A DNA stretch of 45,710 nt, from assembly GCA_003696075.1 (NCBI GenBank), contig RFHH01000125.1:1-45710 (forward strand). Direction: 5' to 3'. Source of the DNA: Acidobacteriota bacterium (GTDB taxonomy: Bacteria; Acidobacteriota; Polarisedimenticolia; J045). Both the position numbers and the translations under genes were made by a program. The first letter of the stretch is position 1. Every line of letters begins with the position of its first letter. The notes beneath the pieces were generated by a model that was not told the origin of the DNA, did not search any database, and saw nothing but the letters and a program-made list of their open reading frames with translations. Below, in pieces: positions 25,500 to 32,967 of this stretch.

Positions 25500-26455
25500 C
25501 GGCCGGATTCCTCCCCCGCGTTTTCTCGCGGCGTCTCGTCGGCGGTCAGCTCGTGGAAGACCTCTTCCAGGCTCAGCCGGCGGCGGGTGAGCTCCCGCAG
25601 GACGACGCCCGAAAGGGCGGCGCGCCGGAAGATCTGTTCGCGCGGGTCGCTGTCCGCCGCGAGGGTGAGCCGGAGCCACCCGTCTTCGAGTCGCTCGCTG
25701 GAGCGGATCTCGGCCACTCCGGCGGCGAGCTCCTCGGCGCGATGGGCATCGCCGGGGGCGATCTCGGCCGTCACGAGGGCTCCCCGTCCGAGGCGGCCGC
25801 GAAGCGCGTCCGTCGAGTCCTCCGCGACGATGCGCCCCCGGTGGAAGATGACCACCCGGTCGCAGGTCTGTTCGACCTCGGCCAGGACGTGGGACGAAAG
25901 GAGGACGGTGCGGTCGCGCCCCAGCTCGCGAACGAGTCCCCGCACCTCCCGAACCTGGTTCGGATCGAGTCCGACCGTCGGCTCGTCGAGAATCACCACC
26001 GGTGGGTCGGCGAGCAGCGCGTCGGCCAGACCGACACGCTGGCGGTATCCGCGGGACAGCCGCCCGATCACCCGTTCGAGGACTTGGGCCACCCCGCAGC
26101 GCCCGGCCACCGCCGCGATGCGCTCGTCGCGACTACGGCGCGGGATTCCCTTGAGAGCGGCGCGGAAGCGCAGGTATTCGCCCACCCGCATTTCGGGGTA
26201 GAGGGGATTGTTTTCCGGGAGGAAGCCGAGCCGGCGGCGGACCGCCAGCGAGTCCCGGAGCACGTCGATCCCGTCGACGGCGACGCGGCCCGAGCTCGGC
26301 TCGAGGAACCCGGCGACGATCCGGAGAGTGGTGGTCTTCCCGGCGCCGTTCGGCCCCAGCACGCCGAGAATCTCTCCGGGGCGGGCGGTGAACGAGACGC
26401 CGTCCACCGCGACGACGGTGTCGAACCGTTTCGTGAGTCCGCTCACCTCGACCAT
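25496..26455 (-). CDS. ABC transporter ATPase (GldA-like)
   Basis: 319 residues from the ATG; a GTG 12 bases upstream would add four residues. Walker A is GPNGAGKTTT, the Q-loop is near LPENNPLY, the signature is LSRGYRQRVGLADAL, Walker B is VVILDEP and the switch His is in LLSSHVL. The signature reads LSRGY rather than LSGGQ, common in this GldA/NatA-type branch. The C-terminal 80 residues form the extra domain of this branch. It leads the four-gene operon. A perfect TATAAT box lies 30 bases upstream. Confidence 0.93.
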   Translation of the reverse strand: MVEVSGLTKRFDTVVAVDGVSFTARPGEILGVLGPNGAGKTTTLRIVAGFLEPSSGRVAVDGIDVLRDSLAVRRRLGFLPENNPLYPEMRVGEYLRFRAALKGIPRRSRDERIAAVAGRCGVAQVLERVIGRLSRGYRQRVGLADALLADPPVVILDEPTVGLDPNQVREVRGLVRELGRDRTVLLSSHVLAEVEQTCDRVVIFHRGRIVAEDSTDALRGRLGRGALVTAEIAPGDAHRAEELAAGVAEIRSSERLEDGWLRLTLAADSDPREQIFRRAALSGVVLRELTRRRLSLEEVFHELTADETPRENAGEESGR

Positions 26456-26485
26456 GTTCGCGGCCACCGGCTAAAAGGATGGCGG

Positions 26486-26491
26486 ATTATA
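26486..26491 (-). promoter_or_regulatory. Consensus -10 box TATAAT of the ABC operon
   Basis: Minus strand reads TGTCGC-TATAAT-CCGCC. It is the only perfect consensus -10 I found between genes. Transcription would begin about 24 bases before the ATG at 26455. No TTGACA-like -35 lies at 17 bases, and no ribosome site is evident in the short leader. Confidence 0.5.
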
Positions 26492-26549
26492 GCGACAGGA
26501 GCCCAGGGGGGAGGAGGACCCGTTCGTGACGCGGGATGCGGTCCTTCGA

Positions 26550-27431
26550 TCAGCGGCCGTCGGCCACCTCCGCCCGCGGATCGAAGAGCAGCGGTGGGAT
26601 CTCGTCGTGGATCTCCGTGCCGAAGAAGCGGTAGTCCACGTAGCGCACCGTCTTCCGGCTCACGGTGGAGCGGGCGGTCCGGCTCACCTGCCGGAAGGTG
26701 TGCAGCTCCACCTCGGTCGGGTAGGTGAACCCCTCGTGCTCGTAGCCGTACCGGACCGTGAGCTCTTTTCCGACGGGCGGGGCGGCCAGCGAGAAGCCCA
26801 GGATGCGGAACGCGGTGAGATACCGCTCGAGCTCCTTTTCCATCCTCGAATCCTGGAGATTCGGGCGCGCGGTGATCTCGATCAGGTTCCCCGTGCGGTA
26901 CTCGATCTGGGCCGTTCCCGACCACTCGGTGATCCGCCGGCCGGTCGCGACCGGGGCCGAAGAACGCCAGTGAATCGGAATCGCCAGCTTGTACGGCGTC
27001 GTGTGCCAGCTTCCGACGGCGAAACGGAGGGTGGACCGGATCGCCGGATCGAACAGCTGCGTCCAGAGGTACGGTTCGGGGAAGCCGTGCTCGGCCTCGA
27101 CCTCCCGGCGACCGGCGGAGCCGATCCGGCTGCGGAGGGCCCGGAACCCCCCGGGCTCGCGGTCGTCGCGCACGAGCAGGTACTCGACCGCGGAGCGATC
27201 CTGCGCCCCCGCTTGGTCGCCGCGATAGGAAGCGCTCCTGGTCTGCTCGATGCAGGTGAACTTGAGCGCACGCCTCCGGTAGCCGGCGCTCTTGGCTTCC
27301 AGCACCGCCACCAGCTCCTGGGGGAGGGGGCCCCAGCGATCGGGCTCCGGCGGCTCCTCCTCCGGAGCCGCGGCGGCCAGCAGCGCCGCCGCCGTCGCCG
27401 CGAGCGCGGCCGCGATCCGGCCCGGGCGCAT
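26550..27431 (-). CDS. Exported protein of unknown function
   Basis: 293 residues with a signal peptide (1-22, IAAALAATAAALLAAAAP). The mature protein is rich in beta strands and aromatic residues, with TCIEQTRSASY near its start, a central YLWTQLFDP and a C-terminal VRYVDYRFFGTEIHDEIPP. The repeated pattern of charged strands ending in YRxF is common in uncharacterised Acidobacteriota secreted proteins, but I cannot name the family. The ATG shares one base with the deaminase stop (TGATG), so it is the last gene of a three-gene operon. Confidence 0.7.
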   Translation of the reverse strand: MRPGRIAAALAATAAALLAAAAPEEEPPEPDRWGPLPQELVAVLEAKSAGYRRRALKFTCIEQTRSASYRGDQAGAQDRSAVEYLLVRDDREPGGFRALRSRIGSAGRREVEAEHGFPEPYLWTQLFDPAIRSTLRFAVGSWHTTPYKLAIPIHWRSSAPVATGRRITEWSGTAQIEYRTGNLIEITARPNLQDSRMEKELERYLTAFRILGFSLAAPPVGKELTVRYGYEHEGFTYPTEVELHTFRQVSRTARSTVSRKTVRYVDYRFFGTEIHDEIPPLLFDPRAEVADGR

Positions 27432-28459
27432 CAGTCGTTCTCGACCGAGGGTCTCGGTTCGATGAAGCTGTGTCGCGCGGCCACGCGGTAGATCTCGCGC
27501 AGGAGATCGATCCCTCGGTGCCCCGCCTCGCGGGCGAAAGCGGCGGCTTCCCGGTCGTGGTCCGTCCGGGACACGGTGGTGTTGTCGGTGCAGAGCGCGA
27601 CGGGAACGCCGTACTCCAGGAACGTGTGGATCGGGTGCCGGGCCCCGCGCGGCACCGCCCCGGTTTGGCGGTTCGATGTCGGGCAGCACTCGACGAGAAT
27701 GCGGTCCCGCGCGAGCCGGCGAAGCAGCTCCTTGTCGGCCACGGCGGCGCAGCCGTGGCCGATCCGGTCGGCGCCCAGGTCGTCGACGGCCTGCCAGATG
27801 TAGTCCGCCCCCGCCGCCTCGCCGGCATGGACCGTGAGGCCCAATCGTCCCTTCCGCGCCACGTCGAACGCTTCCCGGAACAGGCGCGGCGGATTTCCCG
27901 CTTCGGGACCGGCGATGTCGAAGCCCACCACGCCGGTGCGCTCGTGCAGGTGCTGCGCCTCGGCGAGCGCCTGCCGGGCGAGAATCTTCGCGATGTGCGG
28001 TCCATGCTGGCGCATCGCGATGACGATGAGTCCGCACCGGATCTCGGGATGCTCCTGCCGGACCCGGTTGAACCCCGACAGCACGGCCCGGATCGCCTGC
28101 CGGACCGTCAGGCCGCCGTAGGTGTGGATCAGCGGCGAATAGCGCAGCTCGAGGACCCGAACGTTGTGCCGCAGCGCGTCCCGGACGATCGCCTCGGAGA
28201 CCGCTTGGATGTTCTCGTAGAACTGCGTGATCCAGAGGGGATAGTGGAACTTGTCGAGATAGGCGAGGAGCGAGCCTTCCTCCTCTTCGCGGAGCTCGAG
28301 CCGGTCGAGCATCTCCTCGAAGGTCTCGACCGGATTCAGCTCGTGGGAGCGGAGCATCTCCCACAGGGTCCGGGGCGGGATCGAACCGTCCACGTGCTGG
28401 TGCAGCTCGACCTTCTGGAGCCGGCGGATTTCCTCCGGCACGTCCGCGGGTGCGGCCAT
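27431..28459 (-). CDS. Adenosine deaminase-family metal-dependent hydrolase
   Basis: 342 residues, a typical length. It is a TIM-barrel amidohydrolase with the zinc ligands His20 and His22 (ELHQHVDG), His211 (LTVHAGE, with catalytic Glu214), His235 (RIGHG) and Asp292. The CPTSN motif is at 269-273. In classical adenosine deaminase the metal Asp is followed by a second Asp (TDDP) that contacts the purine; here it is Asn293 (CTDN). TDN variants are known in actinobacterial members, and the superfamily includes aminodeoxyfutalosine deaminases of menaquinone synthesis, so the exact substrate is open. It starts two bases after the small Cys-rich gene and overlaps the exported-protein gene. Confidence 0.85.
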   Translation of the reverse strand: MAAPADVPEEIRRLQKVELHQHVDGSIPPRTLWEMLRSHELNPVETFEEMLDRLELREEEEGSLLAYLDKFHYPLWITQFYENIQAVSEAIVRDALRHNVRVLELRYSPLIHTYGGLTVRQAIRAVLSGFNRVRQEHPEIRCGLIVIAMRQHGPHIAKILARQALAEAQHLHERTGVVGFDIAGPEAGNPPRLFREAFDVARKGRLGLTVHAGEAAGADYIWQAVDDLGADRIGHGCAAVADKELLRRLARDRILVECCPTSNRQTGAVPRGARHPIHTFLEYGVPVALCTDNTTVSRTDHDREAAAFAREAGHRGIDLLREIYRVAARHSFIEPRPSVEND

Positions 28460-28461
28460 CG

Positions 28462-28704
28462 TCAGCGGGCGGCGCCGCGGATCCGGCGGAGGACGCGGCG
28501 GCGGGAAACGGAGAGGATCTCCGCCCAGCGCGGAGGAGGCGGCGGCGATCCGAGGACCTTGAGATTGGCGGCGCCCTGTTCGCACGCCGCGCAGTCTTCC
28601 GTCGTGCCGTACGCGTGCCGGAACGCGCAGTCCTCGAGGTTGTACCAGACGCGGAACTTCCAGCAGAAGAAGTCGTCTCTGGGCCCGCGCGCACCGCTGG
28701 TCAC
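28462..28704 (-). CDS. Small Cys-rich protein upstream of the deaminase
   Basis: 80 residues. The GTG start has GGAGA eight bases upstream. The first half carries four cysteines and two tryptophans: FFCWKFRVWYNLEDCAF, then TTEDCAACEQG. The spacing suggests a small zinc-binding or Fe-S fold. The second half has a PPPPP stretch and a basic C-terminus (RRRVLRRIRGAAR) that could bind nucleic acid. I do not recognise a family. It lies two bases from the deaminase start, so it is almost certainly co-translated with it. It is below the size many annotation pipelines trust, but the ribosome site and Cys pattern support it. Confidence 0.65.
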   Translation of the reverse strand: MTSGARGPRDDFFCWKFRVWYNLEDCAFRHAYGTTEDCAACEQGAANLKVLGSPPPPPRWAEILSVSRRRVLRRIRGAAR

Positions 28705-28801
28705 ATCCGGTTCTCCGCCGCCGGTCCCGGCGCCCGGACGGCCCCGGACCGGGCCGAGAGGAGAATAGCAGCGCGCAGCGGAGGACTCCAGGCGGGATCG
28801 C

Positions 28802-29029
28802 TCAGCCGGTCCGCGACCGGATGCGCGACAGGACGTCGGCGGTGTCCGGAAAATCCCCTTCCTCGTGCTTGCAGAAGATGCGCTCGCCGTCCACCCACAC
28901 GTCGAACACGCCTCCGCTCCCTCGCACGAGTTCCGGCTCGACCCCGAATTCGTCTTTGATCGCGGCCGCGAGACTCGCGGCCTTGGGGTAGTAGTTTCAA
29001 ACGCCGCAGTAGTCGATGCGGATGTGCAT
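28802..29029 (-). CDS. SelW/SelT/SelH (Rdx) family selenoprotein with in-frame TGA
   Basis: 75 residues if the TGA at 28997-28999 is read as selenocysteine (U11). The protein then starts MHIRIDYCGVUNYYPKAAS, continues KDEFGVEPELVRGSGGVFDV and VDGERIFCKH and ends DVLSRIRSRTG, a full-length match to the thioredoxin-fold Rdx family. The redox motif is Cys8-Gly-Val-Sec11, exactly where the family has CxxU or CxxC. The ATG has GGAGGAG about six to eight bases upstream and a TATCAT box 22 bases upstream. Directly after the TGA lies a SECIS-like hairpin (annotated separately). The reading frame is intact on both sides of the TGA. Ordinary gene finding would report only a 10-residue stub. A Cys-to-stop mutation is the alternative, but the hairpin and conserved frame argue against it. 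Confidence 0.88.
28964..28982 (-). promoter_or_regulatory. Candidate bacterial SECIS element
   Basis: On the minus strand, 14 bases after the TGA, GGCCGCG-AGTCT-CGCGGCC forms a perfect 7-bp stem with a 5-base loop. The loop contains G and U at positions 23-24 after the UGA. In the E. coli fdhF SECIS the essential loop GU lies at about positions 20-21. Position, stem and loop therefore fit SelB recognition. Confidence 0.75.
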
Positions 29030-29051
29030 GGATGTCTCCTCCGGAGGCGAG

Positions 29052-29057
29052 ATGATA
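29052..29057 (-). promoter_or_regulatory. -10 box TATCAT of the selenoprotein gene
   Basis: Minus strand reads AAGCGC-TATCAT, 22 bases before the ATG at 29029, with GGAGGAG in between. No -35 box is clear. It suggests the gene has its own promoter. Confidence 0.42.
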
Positions 29058-29340
29058 GCGCTTCCGGCCCCCGCCTCGCATCCGGGAAGGATCGCTCGCG
29101 TGGCGGTTTCCGCGAGGCGGGCCGCCGCCGCGGCGCTCGCCGGCCGGCCGCCCTCGCCGGCTCGTTCGCCGGAGCCGCCGGGCAGGACCGGCGCGACGCC
29201 GGTCACGGCCGTCCGGGCCGAACTCGAAGGCGGCGCCGGACCCTGCCGGCACCGCGGAAGCGGGCGCTCGGAGCTTCGGGATGCCGGGCCTGCCGCGAGG
29301 CTGGCGGGAGGTGCGCTGCGGTGGCGCGGGTCGATCGGGG

Positions 29341-29400
29341 CCCGCGTCCGGGACGCGGGAGACGGAGGCGGACGGGCCCTGGCGCCGGTCTTTCCGGCGC
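29341..29400 (-). terminator. Two tandem hairpins downstream of the diguanylate cyclase gene
   Basis: First in the minus direction: GCGCCGG, loop AAAGA, CCGGCGC (29382-29400), 25 bases past the stop codon. Second: CCCGCGTC, 3-base loop, GACGCGGG (29341-29359). Both stems are perfect. There is no T run, so if they terminate they do so by structure or with Rho. Confidence 0.4.
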
Positions 29401-29425
29401 GCCCGAGCACCTTCCCGGCGGCACC

Positions 29426-30367
29426 TCAGAGTTGCAGGGCGGGTGTGCGCCAGGCGCGGACCGCGTTGCGCCCCGAGCGCTTGGCCTCGTACATGGCCTG
29501 GTCGGCCCGGCCGAGGAGTTCCTCGGGGGTGATCAGCGCTCCCGGTTCCAGCGCGTAAGCCCCCGCGCTGATCGTGACCACGCCGAAGGGTGGATTCCCG
29601 GGGTGCGGCAGTCCGGCATCCCTCACCCGGTCCCGGAGGCGCTCGGCCACGATCAGAGCACCGTCCAGCGTCGTTTCCGGGAGCAGGCAGACGAACTCCT
29701 CCCCGCCGTACCTGAAGCAGAGATCCCCCGTCCGCACCGACTCCTTGAGAATCCGCGCCACGGCCCGCAGCGCGTCGTCACCGGCTTCATGACCCTTGGT
29801 GTCGTTGTAGGCCTTGAACCTGTCGATGTCGGCCATGATCAGGCCCAGCGGGTGGCAGAAGCGCCGGCTGTGTTCGTGAAGCCGGCGCAGAGACTCGTCG
29901 AACGCCCGCCGGTTTCCGATCCCCGTCAGCTCGTCGATCAGCGTCAGGCGTCTGAGCTGCTCGTTCCTCCGCGCCAGCTCCTCCTCGAGGCGGACCACAC
30001 GCTCTCCCGCACGAATGCGCACCATCAGCTCGTCCCTGTCGAACGGCTTGACCACGTAGTCGTCGGCACCGGCCGCCAGTCCGGCGACGACGTCCTGCTT
30101 TTCGTGCCTGGCGGTGAGGAGGATCGTGTAGATGTAGCTGCTGTCCGGCATCGCCCGGATGCGGCGGACCAACTCCAACCCGTCCATCCCGGGCATCATC
30201 CAGTCGGCGATGACGATGCGCGCGCGGTGCCGGCGGATCGCTTCCCACGCGGCGAGACCGTCCGAGGTGGCGATGACGCGATGGCCCATCTCGCGCAGCG
30301 CGCTCTCCAGAAGGCGCCGCGTCACCGGCTCGTCCTCGGCGATGAGAATGGGGAGGGGGCGGCTCAC
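29426..30367 (-). CDS. Response regulator with diguanylate cyclase (GGDEF) output
   Basis: 313 residues. The receiver domain (6-120) has acidic residues Glu11/Asp12, the phospho-acceptor Asp55 in IVIADWMMPGMDG, and Lys107 in VVKPFD. A coiled linker (125-142) leads to the GGDEF domain (about 143-305) with GGEEF at 221-225, the active form, and an RxxD inhibitory site (RTGD, 212-215) five residues before it. It should make c-di-GMP when phosphorylated and be feedback-inhibited. The GTG start overlaps the HPt gene's stop (GTGA); the layout resembles PleD/WspR-type regulators paired with a phosphotransfer protein. No sensor kinase is in the window. Confidence 0.93.
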   Translation of the reverse strand: MSRPLPILIAEDEPVTRRLLESALREMGHRVIATSDGLAAWEAIRRHRARIVIADWMMPGMDGLELVRRIRAMPDSSYIYTILLTARHEKQDVVAGLAAGADDYVVKPFDRDELMVRIRAGERVVRLEEELARRNEQLRRLTLIDELTGIGNRRAFDESLRRLHEHSRRFCHPLGLIMADIDRFKAYNDTKGHEAGDDALRAVARILKESVRTGDLCFRYGGEEFVCLLPETTLDGALIVAERLRDRVRDAGLPHPGNPPFGVVTISAGAYALEPGALITPEELLGRADQAMYEAKRSGRNAVRAWRTPALQL

Positions 30368-30711
30368 AGTTCCCCGGCGAACGCTCGGAGTCGTTCGCCC
30401 TCCTGCTCGAGGTCGGTGATGAGAGGGGCGATCCCGTCCGGCCGGCCGGATCGGGCGAACGTCTCGATCTGGAACGCCAGTTCCCGCGCCGTCCCCGCCG
30501 CAAGGGAGGCGGCGGCCCCTTTCACGGCGTGCGCGGTCCTGCGGAGCGCCTCCAGGTCCCCGCGCTCGAGGGCGGTGCGCATCTCGGCCGCCTGGCGCGG
30601 CAGGTCCGCCACGAGCATCTCCAACAATTCCTTGTAGAAGGCGCGGTCGTTGCCGGCCCGCTGGAGGCCCTCGGCCAGATCCACGGGGGCGACCGCCTGG
30701 ATGTCCGGCAT
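30364..30711 (-). CDS. Histidine phosphotransfer (HPt) protein
   Basis: 115 residues forming a helical bundle. The phospho-accepting histidine is His61 in the canonical AHAVKGAAASL motif. It starts with ATG at 30711. Such proteins shuttle phosphate between a hybrid kinase and a response regulator. The overlap with the diguanylate cyclase gene indicates that the downstream receiver Asp55 is its partner. The cognate hybrid kinase is not in the window. Confidence 0.9.
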   Translation of the reverse strand: MPDIQAVAPVDLAEGLQRAGNDRAFYKELLEMLVADLPRQAAEMRTALERGDLEALRRTAHAVKGAAASLAAGTARELAFQIETFARSGRPDGIAPLITDLEQEGERLRAFAGEL

Positions 30712-30877
30712 ACGCTGAGCTCCTTCGGCCCTCCGGCCCGGTACGGAGTCCCGGCACTCTCATCGGCCGGACCGTCCCCCGGTTGACCCCTGTCTTGGGG
30801 GGAACGCTCCCGGACGGGGACGGGGCGTCCAACTCCTCTTCCCGCGCGGGGTTGCGGGAGAGCGGCTTCGCCGTCAT

Positions 30878-30900
30878 CCTCCCCGCTGTCCTGCGGGAGG
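30878..30900 (+). promoter_or_regulatory. Hairpin that buries the queF ribosome site
   Basis: CCTCCCCGC, loop TGTCCT, GCGGGAGG, with one bulged C. The right arm contains the GGAGG that serves the ATG at 30905. Folding would block translation. An upstream CCCC-TGTCTT-GGGG hairpin (30787-30800) has nearly the same loop. Confidence 0.4.
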
Positions 30901-30904
30901 TCCG

Positions 30905-31312
30905 ATGGCTGCGCCGTCGCGAGAACTCGAGGTCGTCCCCAATCCCGCCCCGGACCGGCCGTATCTCGTCAGGGTCGTGGCGCCCGAGTTCACCTGCGTG
31001 TGCCCGCGGACCGGACAGCCGGACTTCGCCACCATCGTCCTGGAGTACGTGCCGGCCGCGTCCATCGTCGAGTTGAAGTCGTTCAAGCTCTACCTGTGGT
31101 CTTGGCGCGACGAGGGGGCTTTCCACGAGGCGGCCGTCAACCGCATCCTCGACGACGTGGTGGCGGCGTGCGATCCCGCGTGGGCGCGCGTCACCGGGTT
31201 CTTCCGGGTGCGCGGGGGGCTCTCCACGACGGTGGTCGCGGTCGCCGGGCGCCTGCCGGAGGGGGTCAGCGGGCCCGCGGCCGTCCCGAGGCCGCTCGAC
31301 ACGGAGCTCTGA
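30905..31312 (+). CDS. queF: NADPH-dependent preQ0 reductase
   Basis: 135 residues, the unimodular (Bacillus-type) form. It reduces 7-cyano-7-deazaguanine to 7-aminomethyl-7-deazaguanine in queuosine synthesis. The catalytic block is [17 protein letters not shown] with nucleophile Cys33 and Asp40. The QueF motif [13 protein letters not shown] and the substrate-binding FHE follow, then RGGLS. GGGAGG lies four to five bases before the ATG and is inside a hairpin. It is followed 13 bases later by the DUF971 gene and is divergent from the HPt gene. Confidence 0.95.
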   Translation: MAAPSRELEVVPNPAPDRPYLVRVVAPEFTCVCPRTGQPDFATIVLEYVPAASIVELKSFKLYLWSWRDEGAFHEAAVNRILDDVVAACDPAWARVTGFFRVRGGLSTTVVAVAGRLPEGVSGPAAVPRPLDTEL

Positions 31313-31325
31313 GCGGAGGGAAGCC

Positions 31326-31637
31326 GTGGGCGAGGTGGTGCCGCGGGCGATCGAGATCTTCCCCAACGGGGAGATCGGCATCGCGTGGAGCGACGGGAGG
31401 GAGGACATCCACCCGCCGGCCCGGCTCCGCCGCGCCTGCCCCTGCGCGGAGTGTGTCGACGAGCTGACCGGCCGGCGCCGTTACGATCCCGCTCGGATTC
31501 CCGACGACCTGCGGGCGACCGGCTGGAAGGCGGTGGGCGGCTACGGGGTGCGCTTCGACTGGAGCGACGGCCACGACACCGGCATCTACTCCTTCGAGTA
31601 CCTGCGCGCTCTCGGTGAGGCGCCTCACCCGGCGTGA
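31326..31637 (+). CDS. DUF971 protein
   Basis: 103 residues. It matches DUF971 throughout: IAWSDGREDIHPPARLRRAC, then CAECVDELTG, the IPDDL block, VGGYGVRFDWSDGHDTGIYS and a final EYLRAL. The CPCAEC cysteines are conserved in the family. The domain occurs at the N-terminus of gamma-butyrobetaine hydroxylases and, alone, beside Fe-S assembly genes such as Mrp/ApbC, so a role in Fe-S or metal handling is often suggested but unproven. The GTG start has GGAGG six bases upstream. It is in an operon with queF, and its last 13 bases overlap the convergent XRE gene. Confidence 0.9.
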   Translation: MGEVVPRAIEIFPNGEIGIAWSDGREDIHPPARLRRACPCAECVDELTGRRRYDPARIPDDLRATGWKAVGGYGVRFDWSDGHDTGIYSFEYLRALGEAPHPA

Positions 31638-32767
31638 CGGCGCGAAGGCTGCCCCAGGCGGGCGGCGAGCTCGGGGGCCGCGGCCGGAAGCCGCTCCACG
31701 CAGCGGGCCAGATGCCGGAGGGAGCGCAGGCAGGCGCGCGCCGATGCCTTGTCGCCTTCCCGTTCGGCCAGCCGCCACAGCTCGGCGTAGACCTCGCATA
31801 GCTCCTCCCGGAGGCCGAGTTCGCGCGCACTGCGCCGGGCCTCGGCCCACGCCCGGCGGGCCGAGGCGGTGCCCCCGCGGCTGGCGTGCACCCGCCCCAA
31901 CTCGATGAGGGCCGCGACCCGTCCGCGGTGCTCGGACGAAGTCCCCGCGGTGCGCAGAGCCTTCCTTGCCCAGAACAGCGCCTCGGACCATCGCCCGCGC
32001 CGGCGCTCCAGCGCGGCGAGCGAGACGTAGCACCGGATTTCCTCCGCGGGGTGGCCGGCACGCTGGGCCGCTCCCGCCGCCTCCATCCAGGCCTCGCCCG
32101 CGCGGGCGAGGTCTCCCTGCGCCGTGGCCAGTTCCGCCGCCACCAGCGCCTTGTCGAGCTCGACGTCCTCGGGCAGGGGACCGGGGAGGTCGTCCAGGCA
32201 GCGGGCGAAGCCGATCGCGGCGAGAGTCTCTCCGCTGCCGATCGCGGCCGCGGCGAGGAGAGCCACCGCCCGGGCGCGATCCTCCGGGCCGAGCTCCTCC
32301 AGGCGCAGCTCCTCCAGGATCACCTTGGCGAGGCGCGGCCGGCGGGCGGACAGCAGGGCCCGGGCCAGCGAGAGGCGCGCCTGGACGGCTGCACCCGGTC
32401 CCGGTCCCATCGCCCGCTCGTGAAGCATCAGGGCCTCGCGCAGGTCCCCGGCTTCCGCCGCGCGGCGCGCCCGGTCGACCAGTTCGCTTCGCGGCGCCGC
32501 CGCGGCCGCCCGGCGGACCCGCTCGGCGGCGTGGGCCAGCTCCAGCCGATCGGCGAGAACACCGACGCTCACCCGGTACACGCGGGCGAGCGCGAGGAGC
32601 TTCAACAGCGACACGCGCGCCTTGCCGTTCTCCAGGCGGGATAGCAGGCTTCGCGTGACCGGCTCGGGGTCACCGGAGGTCATCCGCTCGACGTCGTCGA
32701 GCGTCAAGCGGCGTGCCAGTCGCAGAGCTCTCAGGTATCCGCCGAAACGAACGCTGCCAGCAAACAC
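31625..32767 (-). CDS. XRE-type regulator with C-terminal TPR repeats
   Basis: 380 residues. The N-terminal helix-turn-helix (about 7-75) has LRALRLARRLTLDDVERMT, then SLLSRLENGKARVSLLKLLA and LARVYRVSVGVLA, the Cro/CI pattern. The remaining 300 residues are helical TPR-like repeats, for example AGDLREALMLHERA, RGRWSEALFWARKAL and RGGTASARRAWAEA. This layout resembles Rgg/PlcR-type regulators, where the repeats bind a peptide, but a peptide gene is not seen here. The GTG start has GGAGG five bases upstream. Its 3' end overlaps the DUF971 gene by 13 bases. Confidence 0.82.
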   Translation of the reverse strand: MFAGSVRFGGYLRALRLARRLTLDDVERMTSGDPEPVTRSLLSRLENGKARVSLLKLLALARVYRVSVGVLADRLELAHAAERVRRAAAAAPRSELVDRARRAAEAGDLREALMLHERAMGPGPGAAVQARLSLARALLSARRPRLAKVILEELRLEELGPEDRARAVALLAAAAIGSGETLAAIGFARCLDDLPGPLPEDVELDKALVAAELATAQGDLARAGEAWMEAAGAAQRAGHPAEEIRCYVSLAALERRRGRWSEALFWARKALRTAGTSSEHRGRVAALIELGRVHASRGGTASARRAWAEARRSARELGLREELCEVYAELWRLAEREGDKASARACLRSLRHLARCVERLPAAAPELAARLGQPSRRHAG

Positions 32768-32967
32768 GAGCCCTCCCTTCCGGGCGCTGATGGCGGGAGG
32801 GCTCCGCCGCGTCTGCCGGTCGACTCTCCGGTCCGGGCCGATTCTCTCGCAAAACGCGCGCGAAGGGAAGGGGGTTCCCGGCGCGCGCCGACACCCCTCG
32901 CGCTTCCCGCCGGGGCGTGCGGGGAAGCGCGGGTCATACCGATCCCACGCGGGGAACGCGCGGCGGG

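Larger units (their letters stand above)
29030..29425 (-). other. 396-base region without a gene, upstream of the selenoprotein gene
   Basis: No open frame with a ribosome-site-supported start is seen. It contains the selenoprotein promoter at its low-coordinate end and two strong hairpins close to the end of the diguanylate cyclase gene, which may terminate that operon. Confidence 0.5.

Noticed and set aside
28997-28999. The TGA in the Rdx gene as a nonsense mutation (pseudogene)
   Set aside because: The frame downstream is intact and conserved-looking, TGA falls exactly at the family's Sec position, and a SECIS-like hairpin follows at the right distance. A pseudogene remains possible only if the genome lacks Sec machinery.
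30712-30904. Known preQ1 riboswitch before queF
   Set aside because: No preQ1-I pseudoknot with its A-rich tail and no class II or III pattern could be recognised; only GC hairpins are visible.
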